64,000 bases of DNA from Collimonas sp. OK242 (lineage in GTDB: Bacteria > Pseudomonadota > Gammaproteobacteria > Burkholderiales > Burkholderiaceae_D). The stretch is from the NCBI RefSeq assembly GCF_900107095.1, contig NZ_FNOR01000003.1, positions 124,001-188,000 on the forward strand, in the 5' to 3' direction. The translations under genes were made by a program, and so were the position numbers. Shown here in pieces: positions 8,001 to 16,916 of this stretch; within the stretch, counting starts at the first letter, position 1; each line of letters begins with the position of its first letter. The notes under the pieces are model-generated. The model saw nothing but the letters and a program-made list of their open reading frames with translations. It did not search any database and was not told where the DNA came from.

Positions 8001-8123
8001 AGTCTTGGACCAGTCCGTGGCGCGTATCAGACTGGCCATCTCTCCCTTGCCAGCAAAGATCTGATCGGCAAGTGAGCCGCTGACCGCAGGCAGCATCTCC
8101 TCAGCGTTTGTTTGATCGTTCAT
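5040..8123 (-). CDS. Hybrid sensor histidine kinase with two kinase cores and an internal receiver
   Basis: The 1027-residue cytoplasmic protein has no clear membrane segments. Order of parts: a PAS-like input at 30-165, a GAF-like domain at 180-345, a short coiled coil, HisKA with SHEFRTP (His368), ATPase with N box 479-487, DTGTG at 511 and GTGIG at 541, an Ala/Thr-rich linker, a receiver at 639-755 (Asp687, Lys739), a second HisKA with SHDLRAP (His797) and a second ATPase with DNGAG at 941 and GTGIG at 969. The second core resembles phytochrome-like kinases. All catalytic residues look intact in both cores. The ATG is one base after the stop of the REC-GGDEF-EAL gene, so translation is likely coupled. 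The input signal is unknown; a multistep phosphorelay within the protein or to the single receiver upstream is plausible. Confidence 0.9.
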   Translation of the reverse strand: MNDQTNAEEMLPAVSGSLADQIFAGKGEMASLIRATDWSKTPLGPIEAWPQSLRTAVSICLGSRHPIVLWWGPERWMFYNDGYRPLLGGRKHPQYLGRPGQECWAEIWDIIGPMMDQVIDTGEATWSEDLLLLMLRYSYLEETYYTFSYSPIRDEMGRPSGIFNACTESTARVLDRRRLKTLREMAIAARTINEAARLCAEILVRNRHDIPFALVYLEDSFGKQLHLAGHAGLEPGTAASPLTVDMTDADAFGWPLARVAGHGQAEMVENLADRFDCLPREPWDEPAHQAMLQPIAHPGTQRLAGVLVLGISPRRAFDDDYRGFFDLVAGHVATAVSNARALEEERERAEKLAELDRVKTTFFSNVSHEFRTPLTLILGPLEDALSDPGRVLRGDSLETVHRSALRLLRLVNSLLDFSRIEANRLTSSFEPIDLPVFTGGLAGSFQSLVESAGLKLIVDCPPQPEPAYVDRTQWEKIVLNLISNAFKFTFEGEITIRLHAADGKIVLSVIDTGTGIPAEELPKIFERFHRIEGARGRSFEGTGIGLALVHELVKQHGGEIRAESLVGKGSTFIVTIPTGTDHLPKDRILSESRLEAETVGATPHLLEAAHWLKDGNAVTAGAAATAASTAASTVTSGARILVADDNADMREYLVRLLASRWLVEAVVDGQAALDSALERPPDLVLSDVMMPRMDGVALLRALRADPRTSTVPVVLLSARAGEEAIISGLEIGADDYLVKPFSGRELISRVATHMEMARMRRVAADIANELAETRAALLKNVEQKNQELEAFSYSISHDLRAPLRTIDGFSQALLEDHAGQLDAEGQHYLQRVRAAAKRMGELIDDLLELSRVERVNLRREPVDLARLGQRICDSLASSEPDRKVAFIVNGGLVVDADSRLVEIILENLLGNAWKFTTKTSAPRVELGSVVKDGQTTFYVKDNGAGFNQAYAGSLFAPFQRLHSEHEFPGTGIGLATVRRIVERHGGRVWAEGKVDQGAAVYWTLPSPRRGASPAGSATDPSSTDSMR

Positions 8124-8124
8124 G

Positions 8125-10746
8125 TCACGCCCCGCGCACTCTGCTCAAACTAGACAACAGAGTTTCAACTTCCGTTCCGGTCATTGGTTTTCCAAGCAAA
8201 TAACCTTGCAGCTCATCGCACCCCATAAACTGAAGCTGGGTGCGCTGCTCGACAGTTTCCACGCCACTGGCAATGACTTTTAGCTTGAGTGCGTGCGCCA
8301 GCAATATGAGCGTCGATACGATGGTGATCTGCCCGGTATGGGTCGTCAGATCCGTGATAAAGGCGCCGTCGATCTTGATCGCATTCAAAGGGATCTTGGC
8401 CAGGTAGCTGAGCGACGAACGGCCGCTTCCGAAATTGTCGATCGCAAGGCCGATGCCTTTATCTTTCAGTATCCGCAAGGATGGTGTGATGCTATCGATG
8501 CTGCCAGTGAGAGCAGACTCGTCGATTTCCAGATCGATTGCAGCTGCTTCTTCACCATCGCGTCCCAACACCGCGTCACAGACTGTTTTCAGAAAATCGG
8601 GTTGCTGCAATTGCTCTGCCAAAATATTGACCGCAATCGGGGGTGGATTGAGGCCGTGTTTGCACCAGTAGCGATAGTCGGATGCCGCCTTTTGCAGCAC
8701 CCACTTGCCCACTTCCACGATCATTCCCGTCTGTTCCAGGATCGAAATGAATTCACGCGCCGGCAGCAGCCCGTGTTTCTGGCTGTTCCAGCGAATCAGC
8801 GCGTCGAAGCCGACCAGACGGCCGTCGTCGGCGGCAATCTTGGGTTGGTAGTGCAAAATAAATTGTTTATCCGCGACGGCTTGGCGCAGTTGGCTTGCCA
8901 GGACAAGTTGTTGGGCTACACTGGCAGTCAGGCCCTCTGTATAGAAGAGATATTCCGCGCCGGATAGTTTTGCTCTCTCTAATGCAGCTTCGGCGTTGCC
9001 AAGCAGCTCATCGACATGCGCGCCGTCAGCCGGATATAGTGCAACTCCGCAGCTTGCTGCGATGCTTATTTCCTGTTTCCCGACCGAGAACGGTAGCGCC
9101 AGGCAGTCGAATACATATTCCTTCAATGCGCGCGCGACGTCTGCATCGCTGCGCAGCTCCGATAACGCTATCGCAAACGTGTTGCTGCCAATACGCGCGC
9201 AGTTGATTCGCCCATCTGCGCTCAGCCGTTTTGCCAGGAGTTTGAGCACCTGATCGCCCTCGGCTTTGCCAAACGTGTCGTTGAGCGCACCAAAGCGTCG
9301 AATGTCCAGTACGACCAGCGCCAGCCTGCCATGTGTTTGCGCATTGGCTTGGATCAATTGCGCGGTCCGCTCAATAAACAGCTTGCGGCTGGGCAGCCCC
9401 GTCAGCAGGTCGTACAGGGCGAGATAGTTTGACGCTGCTTCTTTTTCCAGGTAATCGAGCGCGAAAGAAAGGTCGTCGGCCAATTCCTTGAGCAAGGCCT
9501 CTTCTTCGCAGTCGAATGCATTCGACTGCGAAGAATATAGCGCGAGGACACCAGTCACGCGTCCATTTATCACCATCGGCAGTACGGCAATCGAACGGAC
9601 GCCGCGCTGAAGCAACATCTGTGCGTGTTGCGGATGGAGCATATCCGAGTCGAGAACGTTGCCAACGACAGGCGTGGACAGGTCTATCGTTTGGTTCACG
9701 ATCGATCCTATTTCAGCCTGGTTGTCGCGCACGACGAGACCAAATCCGCTCAGGATTTCGGCGTCTTCTCCAGCCCAGTTGACAGGCGTCAATGCATGCG
9801 ATTCCGTGTCGACAAAGCCGCTCCAGGCAAGCTTGAGTCCGCCTTTGTCGACCGCGATCCGGCAGGCTTCGCGTAGCAGCGCGTCGCGCTCGCGGATACG
9901 TATGATCGCCGAATTGATGCCGCTCTGCATGGCGTGAAAATGGTTCAAGCGCTCGTTCTTGTCTTGCTGCCAGGCGCGATCGGTAATGTCGCGGTCGGCG
10001 CCGCGATAACCGACAAGTTCACCGTCGCTGCCGAGCAATGGCACCGCATTGCTTTCGAGCCAGCAGGTGCTGCCATTTTTATGTTTCCAGCGGAACGTCA
10101 GATTGCGCCACCCGTGCTTGTTGGCGAAAGCGCTTTGTGCCAGATTGCCGGCGGACTTGCCGTCCTCTTCAAGCATGTAGTTGTTGGCGTTGCTGCCGAT
10201 CAGCTCTTCCGGCGCGTAGCCCAGGATCGTGCTGCAGGCATGACTACAGTAGGTGAAGCTGCCATTGACATCGATTTCCCAAATCCACTCGACGATCGCA
10301 TCTGCGATGGAGCGAAAGCGTTCTTCGCTCTCTGCCAATTCCTGCTCGGCCCTGTGCAGTGCCTGGCGCGCCGCTGTTTCCTTGAGCGCGCGCTCGATTG
10401 CCGGCAGCAACCGGGCCCGGTTGTCTTTCAGTACGTAATCGACGGCGCCTTGCTTGAGCGCCTCGATCGCACGTTCTTCACCGATGGTCCCTGACACGAA
10501 TATGAACGGAATATCGGGCCTCTGCTGCTGCACCATGGCTAGCGCACTGACGCCGCTGACACCCGGTACGGAGTAATCGCAGAGGATCACGTCCGGATCG
10601 AAATGATGCAGCGAGTGCGCAAGCTCTGCATGCGTGTCCACCCGCAGGGCGATGATCTCCAGCCCGCCCTTGCGCATTTCACGAATCAACAGCTCGGCAT
10701 CTTCGATCGCATCTTCGACAAGCAATACCTTGATCGCCTCAGTCAT
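8125..10746 (-). CDS. REC-PAS-GAF-GGDEF-EAL protein with degenerate catalytic motifs
   Basis: The product has 873 residues. It has a receiver at 5-122 with phospho-acceptor Asp57, PAS at 140-255, GAF at 280-430, a GGDEF-like domain at 440-600 and an EAL-like domain at 610-865. The cyclase signature reads RIGSNTF (518-524) instead of RxGGDEF, so diguanylate cyclase activity should be lost. The EAL domain has DAL for EAL (residue 648), DN for the DD pair (770-771) and SGVE for EGVE (827), all at metal-ligand positions, so phosphodiesterase activity is doubtful. The frame is intact and the substrate lysine (KID, 791) remains. It may bind c-di-GMP or serve as a phosphorylation-dependent scaffold. 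It lies between the single receiver and the hybrid kinase in one operon. Confidence 0.9.
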   Translation of the reverse strand: MTEAIKVLLVEDAIEDAELLIREMRKGGLEIIALRVDTHAELAHSLHHFDPDVILCDYSVPGVSGVSALAMVQQQRPDIPFIFVSGTIGEERAIEALKQGAVDYVLKDNRARLLPAIERALKETAARQALHRAEQELAESEERFRSIADAIVEWIWEIDVNGSFTYCSHACSTILGYAPEELIGSNANNYMLEEDGKSAGNLAQSAFANKHGWRNLTFRWKHKNGSTCWLESNAVPLLGSDGELVGYRGADRDITDRAWQQDKNERLNHFHAMQSGINSAIIRIRERDALLREACRIAVDKGGLKLAWSGFVDTESHALTPVNWAGEDAEILSGFGLVVRDNQAEIGSIVNQTIDLSTPVVGNVLDSDMLHPQHAQMLLQRGVRSIAVLPMVINGRVTGVLALYSSQSNAFDCEEEALLKELADDLSFALDYLEKEAASNYLALYDLLTGLPSRKLFIERTAQLIQANAQTHGRLALVVLDIRRFGALNDTFGKAEGDQVLKLLAKRLSADGRINCARIGSNTFAIALSELRSDADVARALKEYVFDCLALPFSVGKQEISIAASCGVALYPADGAHVDELLGNAEAALERAKLSGAEYLFYTEGLTASVAQQLVLASQLRQAVADKQFILHYQPKIAADDGRLVGFDALIRWNSQKHGLLPAREFISILEQTGMIVEVGKWVLQKAASDYRYWCKHGLNPPPIAVNILAEQLQQPDFLKTVCDAVLGRDGEEAAAIDLEIDESALTGSIDSITPSLRILKDKGIGLAIDNFGSGRSSLSYLAKIPLNAIKIDGAFITDLTTHTGQITIVSTLILLAHALKLKVIASGVETVEQRTQLQFMGCDELQGYLLGKPMTGTEVETLLSSLSRVRGA

Positions 10747-10762
10747 AGATTCTCCGTTTTTG

Positions 10763-11209
10763 TCACCAATCGTCTGGACGCCTGTTCAAATTGGTCCAAT
10801 AACAGCAAGCTTCCGATAGCACCTTCGTGAATGCGGCGGCATCTACCGGTTTGGTGAGGTAGCTGTTGACGCCCAACTGGTAGCATTCCACCAGATCGCG
10901 CTCTTCGCCTGAGGAAGTGAACATCACCACCGGGATGAATTTTGTATGTTCATCCGACTTCACGCGCCGCAAGACATCGATGCCGCTTAATCCAGGCATC
11001 TTGATATCCAGCAAGGTTAGTTTGGGATGGTCTCTGCGCCGCCGTTGGTAAGCGCCGCTGCAGAAAATGAAGTCCAGCGCCTCGATACCGTCGCGGACGC
11101 GCGCAATTTTGACGGTCGAGCAGTTAATTTTGAGTGCGCGTATCGTCATCTCCGCGTCTGCATCGCTGTCTTCCACCAGCAGCACATCGACCTGTTCCAG
11201 ATCACTCAT
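10763..11209 (-). CDS. Single-domain response regulator (Rcp1-like)
   Basis: The product has 148 residues from ATG 11209, which follows GGAG; a longer frame upstream runs through the cheR remnant and is not used. It is a receiver only: acidic pocket VEDSD at residues 12-16, phospho-acceptor Asp68 in LDIKMPG, and Lys120 in LTKP. There is no output domain. The family includes regulators that relay phosphate for phytochrome and hybrid kinases. The gene is 16 bp upstream of the REC-GGDEF-EAL gene and shares the operon with the hybrid kinase, a likely partner. Confidence 0.88.
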   Translation of the reverse strand: MSDLEQVDVLLVEDSDADAEMTIRALKINCSTVKIARVRDGIEALDFIFCSGAYQRRRRDHPKLTLLDIKMPGLSGIDVLRRVKSDEHTKFIPVVMFTSSGEERDLVECYQLGVNSYLTKPVDAAAFTKVLSEACCYWTNLNRRPDDW

Positions 11210-11363
11210 TTTTTTCTCCGGCCTGCAGCGCAAAATAAAACGCGGCGCCGGCGAAACTGCGCTGCAGAACGTTCTGGCGTTCACGCGGAAAATGCAGCCC
11301 CCTCCTGTCGGCGATGCACTCGCTCAATTGCGGCCATTGCGTCTCCAGGACTTGACTCGGCAT
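11202..11363 (-). pseudogene. cheR remnant (N-terminal fragment)
   Basis: A 53-codon frame starts with an ATG overlapping the stop of the cheW remnant (TGATG). Its first 40 residues contain WPQLSECIADRRGLHFPRER, the style of the N-terminal helical domain of CheR-type methyltransferases in beta-proteobacteria. The methyltransferase domain (about 230 more residues) is absent, and the frame ends 8 bp inside the start of the single receiver gene. An internal deletion joining the N-terminus to an unrelated tail is the simplest reading. The overlap with cheW shows that the original operon order is preserved. Confidence 0.5.
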
Positions 11364-11710
11364 CATTCGCTCCGATCGATTGCTTCATCTAACATGTGCG
11401 CCTCGTCCAGGGAAAGAAATTTTTCCAGGTCGTAGATCAATGCCAAGTCATTATCAAGCTTGAGCACGCCCTGGAATTGTTCGCGGCCGGCTGCTACCAG
11501 GTTGCTGCTGACAATGGCGGCATGTTCGTGTTCGCATAGCCCTTGCGTCTCATCGACGACCAACGCCACCGATCGCACCGAGCACGACCGCCGGTGCGCT
11601 GGGCAAGGGCGTTACGTCTGCTGCGTAGATAATTCGTGCAACGGTGGCAAGTGGCAGCGCATAGCGCCTCCCATCCAGAAAAAAAAGACCAGTTGCCTGG
11701 GTTCATTCAT
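11363..11710 (-). pseudogene. cheW-like coupling protein, disrupted
   Basis: Three frames together make a shortened CheW. From ATG 11710 the frame gives MNEPRQLVF, then an out-of-phase run of eight Ts breaks it. The next frame continues DGRRYALPLATVARIIYAA and on to VVLGAIGG before a stop. The last 71 codons give RSVALVVDETQG through LDNDLALIYDLEKFLSLDEA, the C-terminal half. About 30 residues expected between VLGAI and RSVAL are missing. So there are two lesions: an indel in a T tract and an internal out-of-frame deletion. CheW couples receptors to CheA; this copy cannot. Confidence 0.7.
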
Positions 11711-12015
11711 TTGAAAACCTGGGCCTTCCGAGTTTTCCGGACTGGATTTATATTTCCTTTCGGAAACAATGGTAGCAGGTTTTTACATAAATAGGTGGCA
11801 GCGCGCATAGTTGCAAAAACTGCCACAAACCCCCGTCTTCTCTGGCAATAAACTCAGCTTTCGCGTCACTTTACGGCCCACTATCTTCGATATCTGAAGC
11901 ATCCCGTCAGTCCCGCATGTAAGCTTCTGGTAAGTTTCAAGCAAGTCCCGCGTAAGGTTTAGCCCGCACACTCCAAACTAGCTGCACCAATATATAAATA
12001 ATCAAGGAGACCGGC
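11711..12015. other. Intergenic region upstream of the MHS transporter
   Basis: This is a divergent promoter region between the cheW remnant and the transporter. It is moderately AT-rich with a long 5' leader likely for the transporter. No gene, riboswitch or clear operator is seen. Confidence 0.4.
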
Positions 12016-13701
12016 ATGGCCACATTACAACCTACCGCAGGCGGGCTTAAACCTGCTGCACGGGGCATTACACCGGAGGAGCGCAAAGTCATTTTTGCCT
12101 CATCCCTGGGCACCGTATTCGAATGGTATGACTTCTACCTGTACGGCTCGCTGGCGGCAATCATCGCCAAGCAGTTCTTCTCCGGCACAGATCCCAATAC
12201 CGGCTTCATTTTTGCATTGCTGGCATTTGCGGCGGGCTTCATTGTGCGCCCTTTCGGCGCGCTGGTATTTGGCCGCCTGGGCGACATGATCGGCCGCAAA
12301 TTCACCTTCCTGGTGACGATCCTGATCATGGGGGCATCGACCTTCATCGTCGGCATCCTGCCGAACTACGCCACTATCGGCATCGCCGCCCCTATCATCC
12401 TGATCAGCCTGCGCATCCTGCAAGGCCTGGCGCTGGGCGGCGAGTATGGCGGTGCGGCTACCTATGTCGCCGAACATGCGCCGGACGACAAACGCGGCGC
12501 TTTCACATCCTGGATTCAAACTACCGCGACGCTGGGTCTGTTCCTGTCGCTGCTGGTGATCCTGGGCGTGCGTAGCGCAGTCGGCGAAGAAGCGTTTGCG
12601 GCCTGGGGCTGGCGCATTCCTTTCCTGGTCTCGGTCATTCTGCTGGCAGTCTCGGTCTGGATCCGCCTGTCGATGAATGAGTCGCCGGCTTTTGCCAAGA
12701 TGAAGGCCGAAGGCAAGACTTCCAAAGCACCTTTGACAGAAGCTTTCGGTCAATGGAAAAACCTGAAACTGGTGATCCTGGCGCTGATCGGCCTGACCGC
12801 CGGCCAGGCCGTGGTCTGGTACACAGGCCAGTTCTACGCCCTGTTCTTCCTGACCCAGTCGCTCAAGGTAGACCTGTCGACCGCCAACATCCTGATTGCG
12901 CTGTCCCTGTTGCTGGGCACGCCATTCTTTGTCATCTTCGGCACGCTGTCCGACAAGATCGGCCGCAAGCCCATTATCATGGCTGGCTGCCTGATCGCAG
13001 CGCTGACCTACTTCCCGATCTTTTCCGGCCTGACCCACTACGCCAATCCGGCCCTGGAAGCCGCCTTGAAAAGCGCGCCGGTGATCGTCACTGCCGATCC
13101 AGCCTCTTGCCAGTTCCAGTTCAACCCTACCGGCACCAAGAAATTCACGTCGTCCTGCGATATCGCCAAAGCCAAGCTGTCAGCGGCTTCGGTGAACTAT
13201 GAGAACGTCGCCGGCGCTCCCGGTTCAGTTGCCACGATCAAAATCGGCGAAAAAATCCTGACTTCGTATGACGCCAACGGCTTGTCGAAAGAAGATGCTG
13301 CGGCCAAGGACAAGGCGTTCTCGGCAGAGCTGGCAGGCGACATCAAAGGCGCAGGTTATCCAAGCAAGGCCGATCCGGAGCAGATGAACAAGCCGATGGT
13401 GCTGTTGCTGCTGTTCATCCTGGTGATCTACGTGACCATGGTTTACGGGCCGATCGCAGCGATGCTGGTGGAAATGTTCCCTACCCGCATCCGCTATACC
13501 TCGATGTCCATGCCTTACCATATCGGCAACGGCTGGTTCGGCGGCTTGCTGCCAACCACGGCCTTCGCACTGGTGGCGTTCAAGGGCGATATCTACTATG
13601 GCCTGTGGTATCCGATCATCATCGCAGCGGCCACTTTTGTCATCGGCATGGTGTTTGTCAAGGAAACCAAAGACTACGATATTTACCAGGCCGAGCGCTG
13701 A
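12016..13701 (+). CDS. MHS-family MFS metabolite:H+ symporter with large inserted loop
   Basis: The 561-residue inner-membrane transporter has about 12 membrane segments. The N-terminal half has the MHS hallmarks VFEWYDFYLYG (near 34) and GRLGDMIGRK (near 87), plus LALGGEYGGAATY (near 140). The second half has GTLSDKIGRK. Unusually, about 115 residues (350-460) are inserted between membrane segments 9 and 10, including two cysteines and many small polar residues; typical MHS proteins are 430-450 long. Family substrates are organic acids, proline/betaine, shikimate or citrate; the substrate here is unknown. Translation starts after AAGGAGACCGGC, complementary to the small-RNA tract GUCUCC. A terminator follows at 13750. 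Confidence 0.88.
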   Translation: MATLQPTAGGLKPAARGITPEERKVIFASSLGTVFEWYDFYLYGSLAAIIAKQFFSGTDPNTGFIFALLAFAAGFIVRPFGALVFGRLGDMIGRKFTFLVTILIMGASTFIVGILPNYATIGIAAPIILISLRILQGLALGGEYGGAATYVAEHAPDDKRGAFTSWIQTTATLGLFLSLLVILGVRSAVGEEAFAAWGWRIPFLVSVILLAVSVWIRLSMNESPAFAKMKAEGKTSKAPLTEAFGQWKNLKLVILALIGLTAGQAVVWYTGQFYALFFLTQSLKVDLSTANILIALSLLLGTPFFVIFGTLSDKIGRKPIIMAGCLIAALTYFPIFSGLTHYANPALEAALKSAPVIVTADPASCQFQFNPTGTKKFTSSCDIAKAKLSAASVNYENVAGAPGSVATIKIGEKILTSYDANGLSKEDAAAKDKAFSAELAGDIKGAGYPSKADPEQMNKPMVLLLLFILVIYVTMVYGPIAAMLVEMFPTRIRYTSMSMPYHIGNGWFGGLLPTTAFALVAFKGDIYYGLWYPIIIAAATFVIGMVFVKETKDYDIYQAER

Positions 13702-13749
13702 TCAACGATATGGCATATCCTTACGGCTATGCCTGTGCAGCGTAAAAGG

Positions 13750-13778
13750 AGCCGCCGGATGATTCTGGCGGCTTTTTT
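13750..13778 (+). terminator. Rho-independent terminator after the MHS transporter
   Basis: The hairpin AGCCGCC (13750-13756) / GGCGGCT (13767-13773) is followed by six Ts. Confidence 0.8.
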
Positions 13779-13973
13779 CATTCTGCCAACTGTCCATGCG
13801 CCCCGATATTTGGTATTGTCGGGCGTTGGTCAACGTTGGCTAACAATAACGCCTAGCCTTACTTTGCCGGCCGAATTCAGAAAATACACGCTCTCTTATT
13901 TACGAACTGCCATCATTTACCTCACCCATCAACGATTATCACGGCGCGTCGTGCGTCGCAGCTCCTTTCCAAT

Positions 13974-15185
13974 ATGAAGACACCAATCAGAATAGGTACT
14001 CCGCTCTCCCCTTCCGCCACCAAAGTCATGTTGCTGGGCTCCGGCGAACTCGGCAAGGAAGTCATCATCTCGCTGCAGCGGCTGGGCGTCGAAGTGATCG
14101 CCGTCGACCGCTATCCGAACGCCCCCGGCCATCAGGTCGCGCACCGCTCGCATGTCATCAACATGGCCGATGGCGCGGCGCTGGAAGCGCTGATTGCGCA
14201 GGAGCAGCCTGATCTGGTGGTGCCGGAAATCGAAGCGATTGCCACTGAAACCCTGGTCGCACTGGAAGCGGCCGGCAAGGTCACCGTGATCCCGACCGCG
14301 CGCGCCGCCTGGCTGACCATGAACCGCGAAGGCATCCGCCGCCTGGCCGGCGAGACGCTGGGACTGGCAACCTCGCCTTACCGCTTCGCCAACAACCTGG
14401 ATGAATTGAAAGCCGCTTGCTCGGCTATCGGTTTTCCCTGTGTGATCAAGCCGGTCATGTCGTCCTCCGGCAAGGGCCAGTCGAAACTCGACAGCGCCAG
14501 TGAAATCGAAGCAGCCTGGGCCTATGCCGCGGCTGGCGGCCGGGTCGATTCCGGGCGTGTCATCGTTGAAGGTTTTATCGATTTCGATTATGAAATTACG
14601 CTGTTGACAGTCAGAGCGCTGCAGCCGGATGGCAGCATCGCCACCCACTTCTGCGAGCCGATCGGCCACGTCCAGGTGCATGGCGATTACGTCGAATCCT
14701 GGCAGCCGCATCCGATGCATCCGGAAGCGCTGCTCAAGGCGCGCGATATCGCCAAGAAAGTCACCGACAACCTCGGCGGCCTCGGCCTGTTCGGCGTCGA
14801 GCTGTTCGTCAAGAACGAGATGGTCTGGTTCTCCGAAGTCAGCCCGCGTCCGCACGACACCGGCATGGTCACCATGGCCAGCCAGCAGCAAAATGAATTT
14901 GAGTTGCATGCCAAGGCCATCCTCGGCTTGCCCGTCAACGTTGCGCTGCGCAGCCCGGCTGCTTCAGCAGTCATTTACGGCCAGCACGACGCCAAGGGCA
15001 TTGCCTTTGAGGGCGTGGCGGACGCGCTGCGGATTCCGGGCGTGGATATCCGCCTGTTCGGCAAACCGGAGTCGTTCCAGCGCCGCCGCATGGGCGTCGC
15101 GCTGGCCACTGCCGACGACGTCGAGACCGCGCGCATACGCGCCAAGCAGGCTGCGGCCAAGGTCAAGCCGGTGATCGCCGGGTAA
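13974..15185 (+). CDS. purT: Formate-dependent phosphoribosylglycinamide formyltransferase
   Basis: PurT makes formyl-GAR from GAR, formate and ATP in the third step of purine synthesis. The 403 residues fit the usual 390-400. ATP-grasp layout: N-terminal [12 protein letters not shown] (19-30), ATP-binding loop SSSGKGQS near 163, the substrate-site segment [12 protein letters not shown] near 203, and [14 protein letters not shown] near 287. No strong Shine-Dalgarno precedes the ATG, but the alignment to the family supports this start. It lies upstream of nadB on the same strand with a 117-bp gap. Confidence 0.95.
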   Translation: MKTPIRIGTPLSPSATKVMLLGSGELGKEVIISLQRLGVEVIAVDRYPNAPGHQVAHRSHVINMADGAALEALIAQEQPDLVVPEIEAIATETLVALEAAGKVTVIPTARAAWLTMNREGIRRLAGETLGLATSPYRFANNLDELKAACSAIGFPCVIKPVMSSSGKGQSKLDSASEIEAAWAYAAAGGRVDSGRVIVEGFIDFDYEITLLTVRALQPDGSIATHFCEPIGHVQVHGDYVESWQPHPMHPEALLKARDIAKKVTDNLGGLGLFGVELFVKNEMVWFSEVSPRPHDTGMVTMASQQQNEFELHAKAILGLPVNVALRSPAASAVIYGQHDAKGIAFEGVADALRIPGVDIRLFGKPESFQRRRMGVALATADDVETARIRAKQAAAKVKPVIAG

Positions 15186-15302
15186 TCGGCTAAAGCGGCA
15201 GCTAGCAACATCGCAGTAGCGTAACAGAGGTAGTAGAGACATCGCTCCGAACTTCGGTTTGGGGCGATCCAGATTAAAAGAACAAATAACCAAACATTCA
15301 CC

Positions 15303-16916
15303 ATGAAATTCGATGTCGCCATTATCGGTAGCGGGCTGGCAGGCCTGTCGGTCGCGTTGCACCTCGCAGAGACCAACAAAGTTGCAGTCATCTCCAAACG
15401 CGCGCTGCTCGACGGCGCCAGCAACTGGGCTCAGGGCGGCATCGCCGCCGTGCTGGATTCCGGCGACAGCCACGAACAGCATATCAATGACACCCTGGTC
15501 GCAGGCGCCGGTTTATGCGATGAGAGCGCGACGCGTTTCATTGTCGAAAACGGCCGCGCCGCGATTGAATGGCTGATCGAACAAGGCGTGCCCTTCACTC
15601 CTGACGCCAGCGCGGAACTGGGCTTTCACCTGACCCGCGAAGGCGGCCACAGCCAGCGCCGCATCATCCATGCCGCCGACGCCACCGGCCATGCGGTGCA
15701 GGTCACGCTGGAACAAAAGGTGCGCGCCCATCCCAATATCACGCTGCTGGAAGATCATTATGCAATCGACCTGATTACGTCGAAGAAGGTTGCCACCGGC
15801 GAAGCTGACAAGAGCGCGCCGCGCTGCCTCGGCCTGTACGCCAAGAACGTCAAGACCGGCAAGGTGCTGACCCTGGCGGCCAACCACACGGTGCTGGCAA
15901 CCGGCGGCGCCGGCAAGGTCTACCTGTACACCACCAATCCCGACAGCGCTACCGGCGACGGTATCGCCATGGCCTGGCGCGCCGGCTGCCGGGTAGCGAA
16001 TATGGAATTCATCCAGTTCCATCCGACCTGCTTGTACCATCCTTATGCCAAGTCCTTCCTGATCACCGAAGCGATACGCGGCGAAGGCGGCGTGCTTAAA
16101 TTGCCGGATACCGAAGGCGCCGATGCCGGCCAGCGCTTCATGCCGGCGCACGACGAACGGGCCGAACTGGCGCCGCGCGACGTGGTGGCGCGGGCGATTG
16201 ACTTCGAGATGAAAAAACGCGGCCTCGATCATGTCGACCTCGACATCACGCACAAGTCGCCGGAATTCCTGAAAGAACATTTCCCGACCATCTACGCCCG
16301 TTGCCTGGAACTCGGCATCGACATCACCAAACAGGCGATTCCGGTGGTGCCTGCGGTCCACTTCACTTGCGGCGGCATCGTTACCGACCTCAGCGGCCGC
16401 ACCGACTTGCCCGGCTTGTACGCAGTCGGCGAAACCGCTTATACCGGCTTGCATGGCGCCAACCGCCTGGCCAGCAATTCGCTGCTGGAATGCGTGGTGG
16501 TCGGCCGCGCCACCGCCAAATTCATCGCACAGCAAGACAAGCCGAAAGCCATACCGCTGCCGGCCTGGGATGAAAGCCGCGTGACCGACGCCGACGAGGA
16601 AGTCGTGATTTCCCACAACTGGGATGAATTGCGTCGCTTCATGTGGAATTACGTTGGTATCGTGCGTACCAATAAACGTCTGGAACGGGCCCAGCACCGG
16701 ATCCGCTTGCTGAAGGAAGAGATCGACGAGTACTACGCCCACTTCCGCATCAGCCGCGATTTGCTGGAGTTGCGCAACTTGGTGCAGGTGGCCTCGCTGA
16801 TCGTCGAAAGCGCACTGTCGCGCCACGAAAGCCGTGGCCTGCACTACAGCCAGGATTTTCCGGAGACGCTGGCCAAGGCTCTGCCGAGCGTGCTGACGCC
16901 GCCACAGCGGCGATAG
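15303..16916 (+). CDS. nadB: L-aspartate oxidase
   Basis: NadB oxidises L-aspartate to iminoaspartate using FAD in the first step of de novo NAD synthesis. The 537 residues match the family. FAD-binding [14 protein letters not shown] (9-22) and [10 protein letters not shown] (near 40), the second dinucleotide segment [14 protein letters not shown] (near 198), and the [13 protein letters not shown] segment (near 385) are visible, with a helical C-terminal domain. The product passes to NadA, which is encoded on the other strand at 22154. The stop codon lies within the first bases of an inverted-repeat element (16915-17076), which may act as the transcript end. Confidence 0.96.
   Translation: MKFDVAIIGSGLAGLSVALHLAETNKVAVISKRALLDGASNWAQGGIAAVLDSGDSHEQHINDTLVAGAGLCDESATRFIVENGRAAIEWLIEQGVPFTPDASAELGFHLTREGGHSQRRIIHAADATGHAVQVTLEQKVRAHPNITLLEDHYAIDLITSKKVATGEADKSAPRCLGLYAKNVKTGKVLTLAANHTVLATGGAGKVYLYTTNPDSATGDGIAMAWRAGCRVANMEFIQFHPTCLYHPYAKSFLITEAIRGEGGVLKLPDTEGADAGQRFMPAHDERAELAPRDVVARAIDFEMKKRGLDHVDLDITHKSPEFLKEHFPTIYARCLELGIDITKQAIPVVPAVHFTCGGIVTDLSGRTDLPGLYAVGETAYTGLHGANRLASNSLLECVVVGRATAKFIAQQDKPKAIPLPAWDESRVTDADEEVVISHNWDELRRFMWNYVGIVRTNKRLERAQHRIRLLKEEIDEYYAHFRISRDLLELRNLVQVASLIVESALSRHESRGLHYSQDFPETLAKALPSVLTPPQRR

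Noticed and set aside
12100-13038. Long minus-strand open frame opposite the MHS transporter
   Set aside because: It is the antisense shadow of a GC-rich membrane-protein gene; its translation is Gln/Arg/Asp-rich without a domain, and it has no ribosome-binding site.
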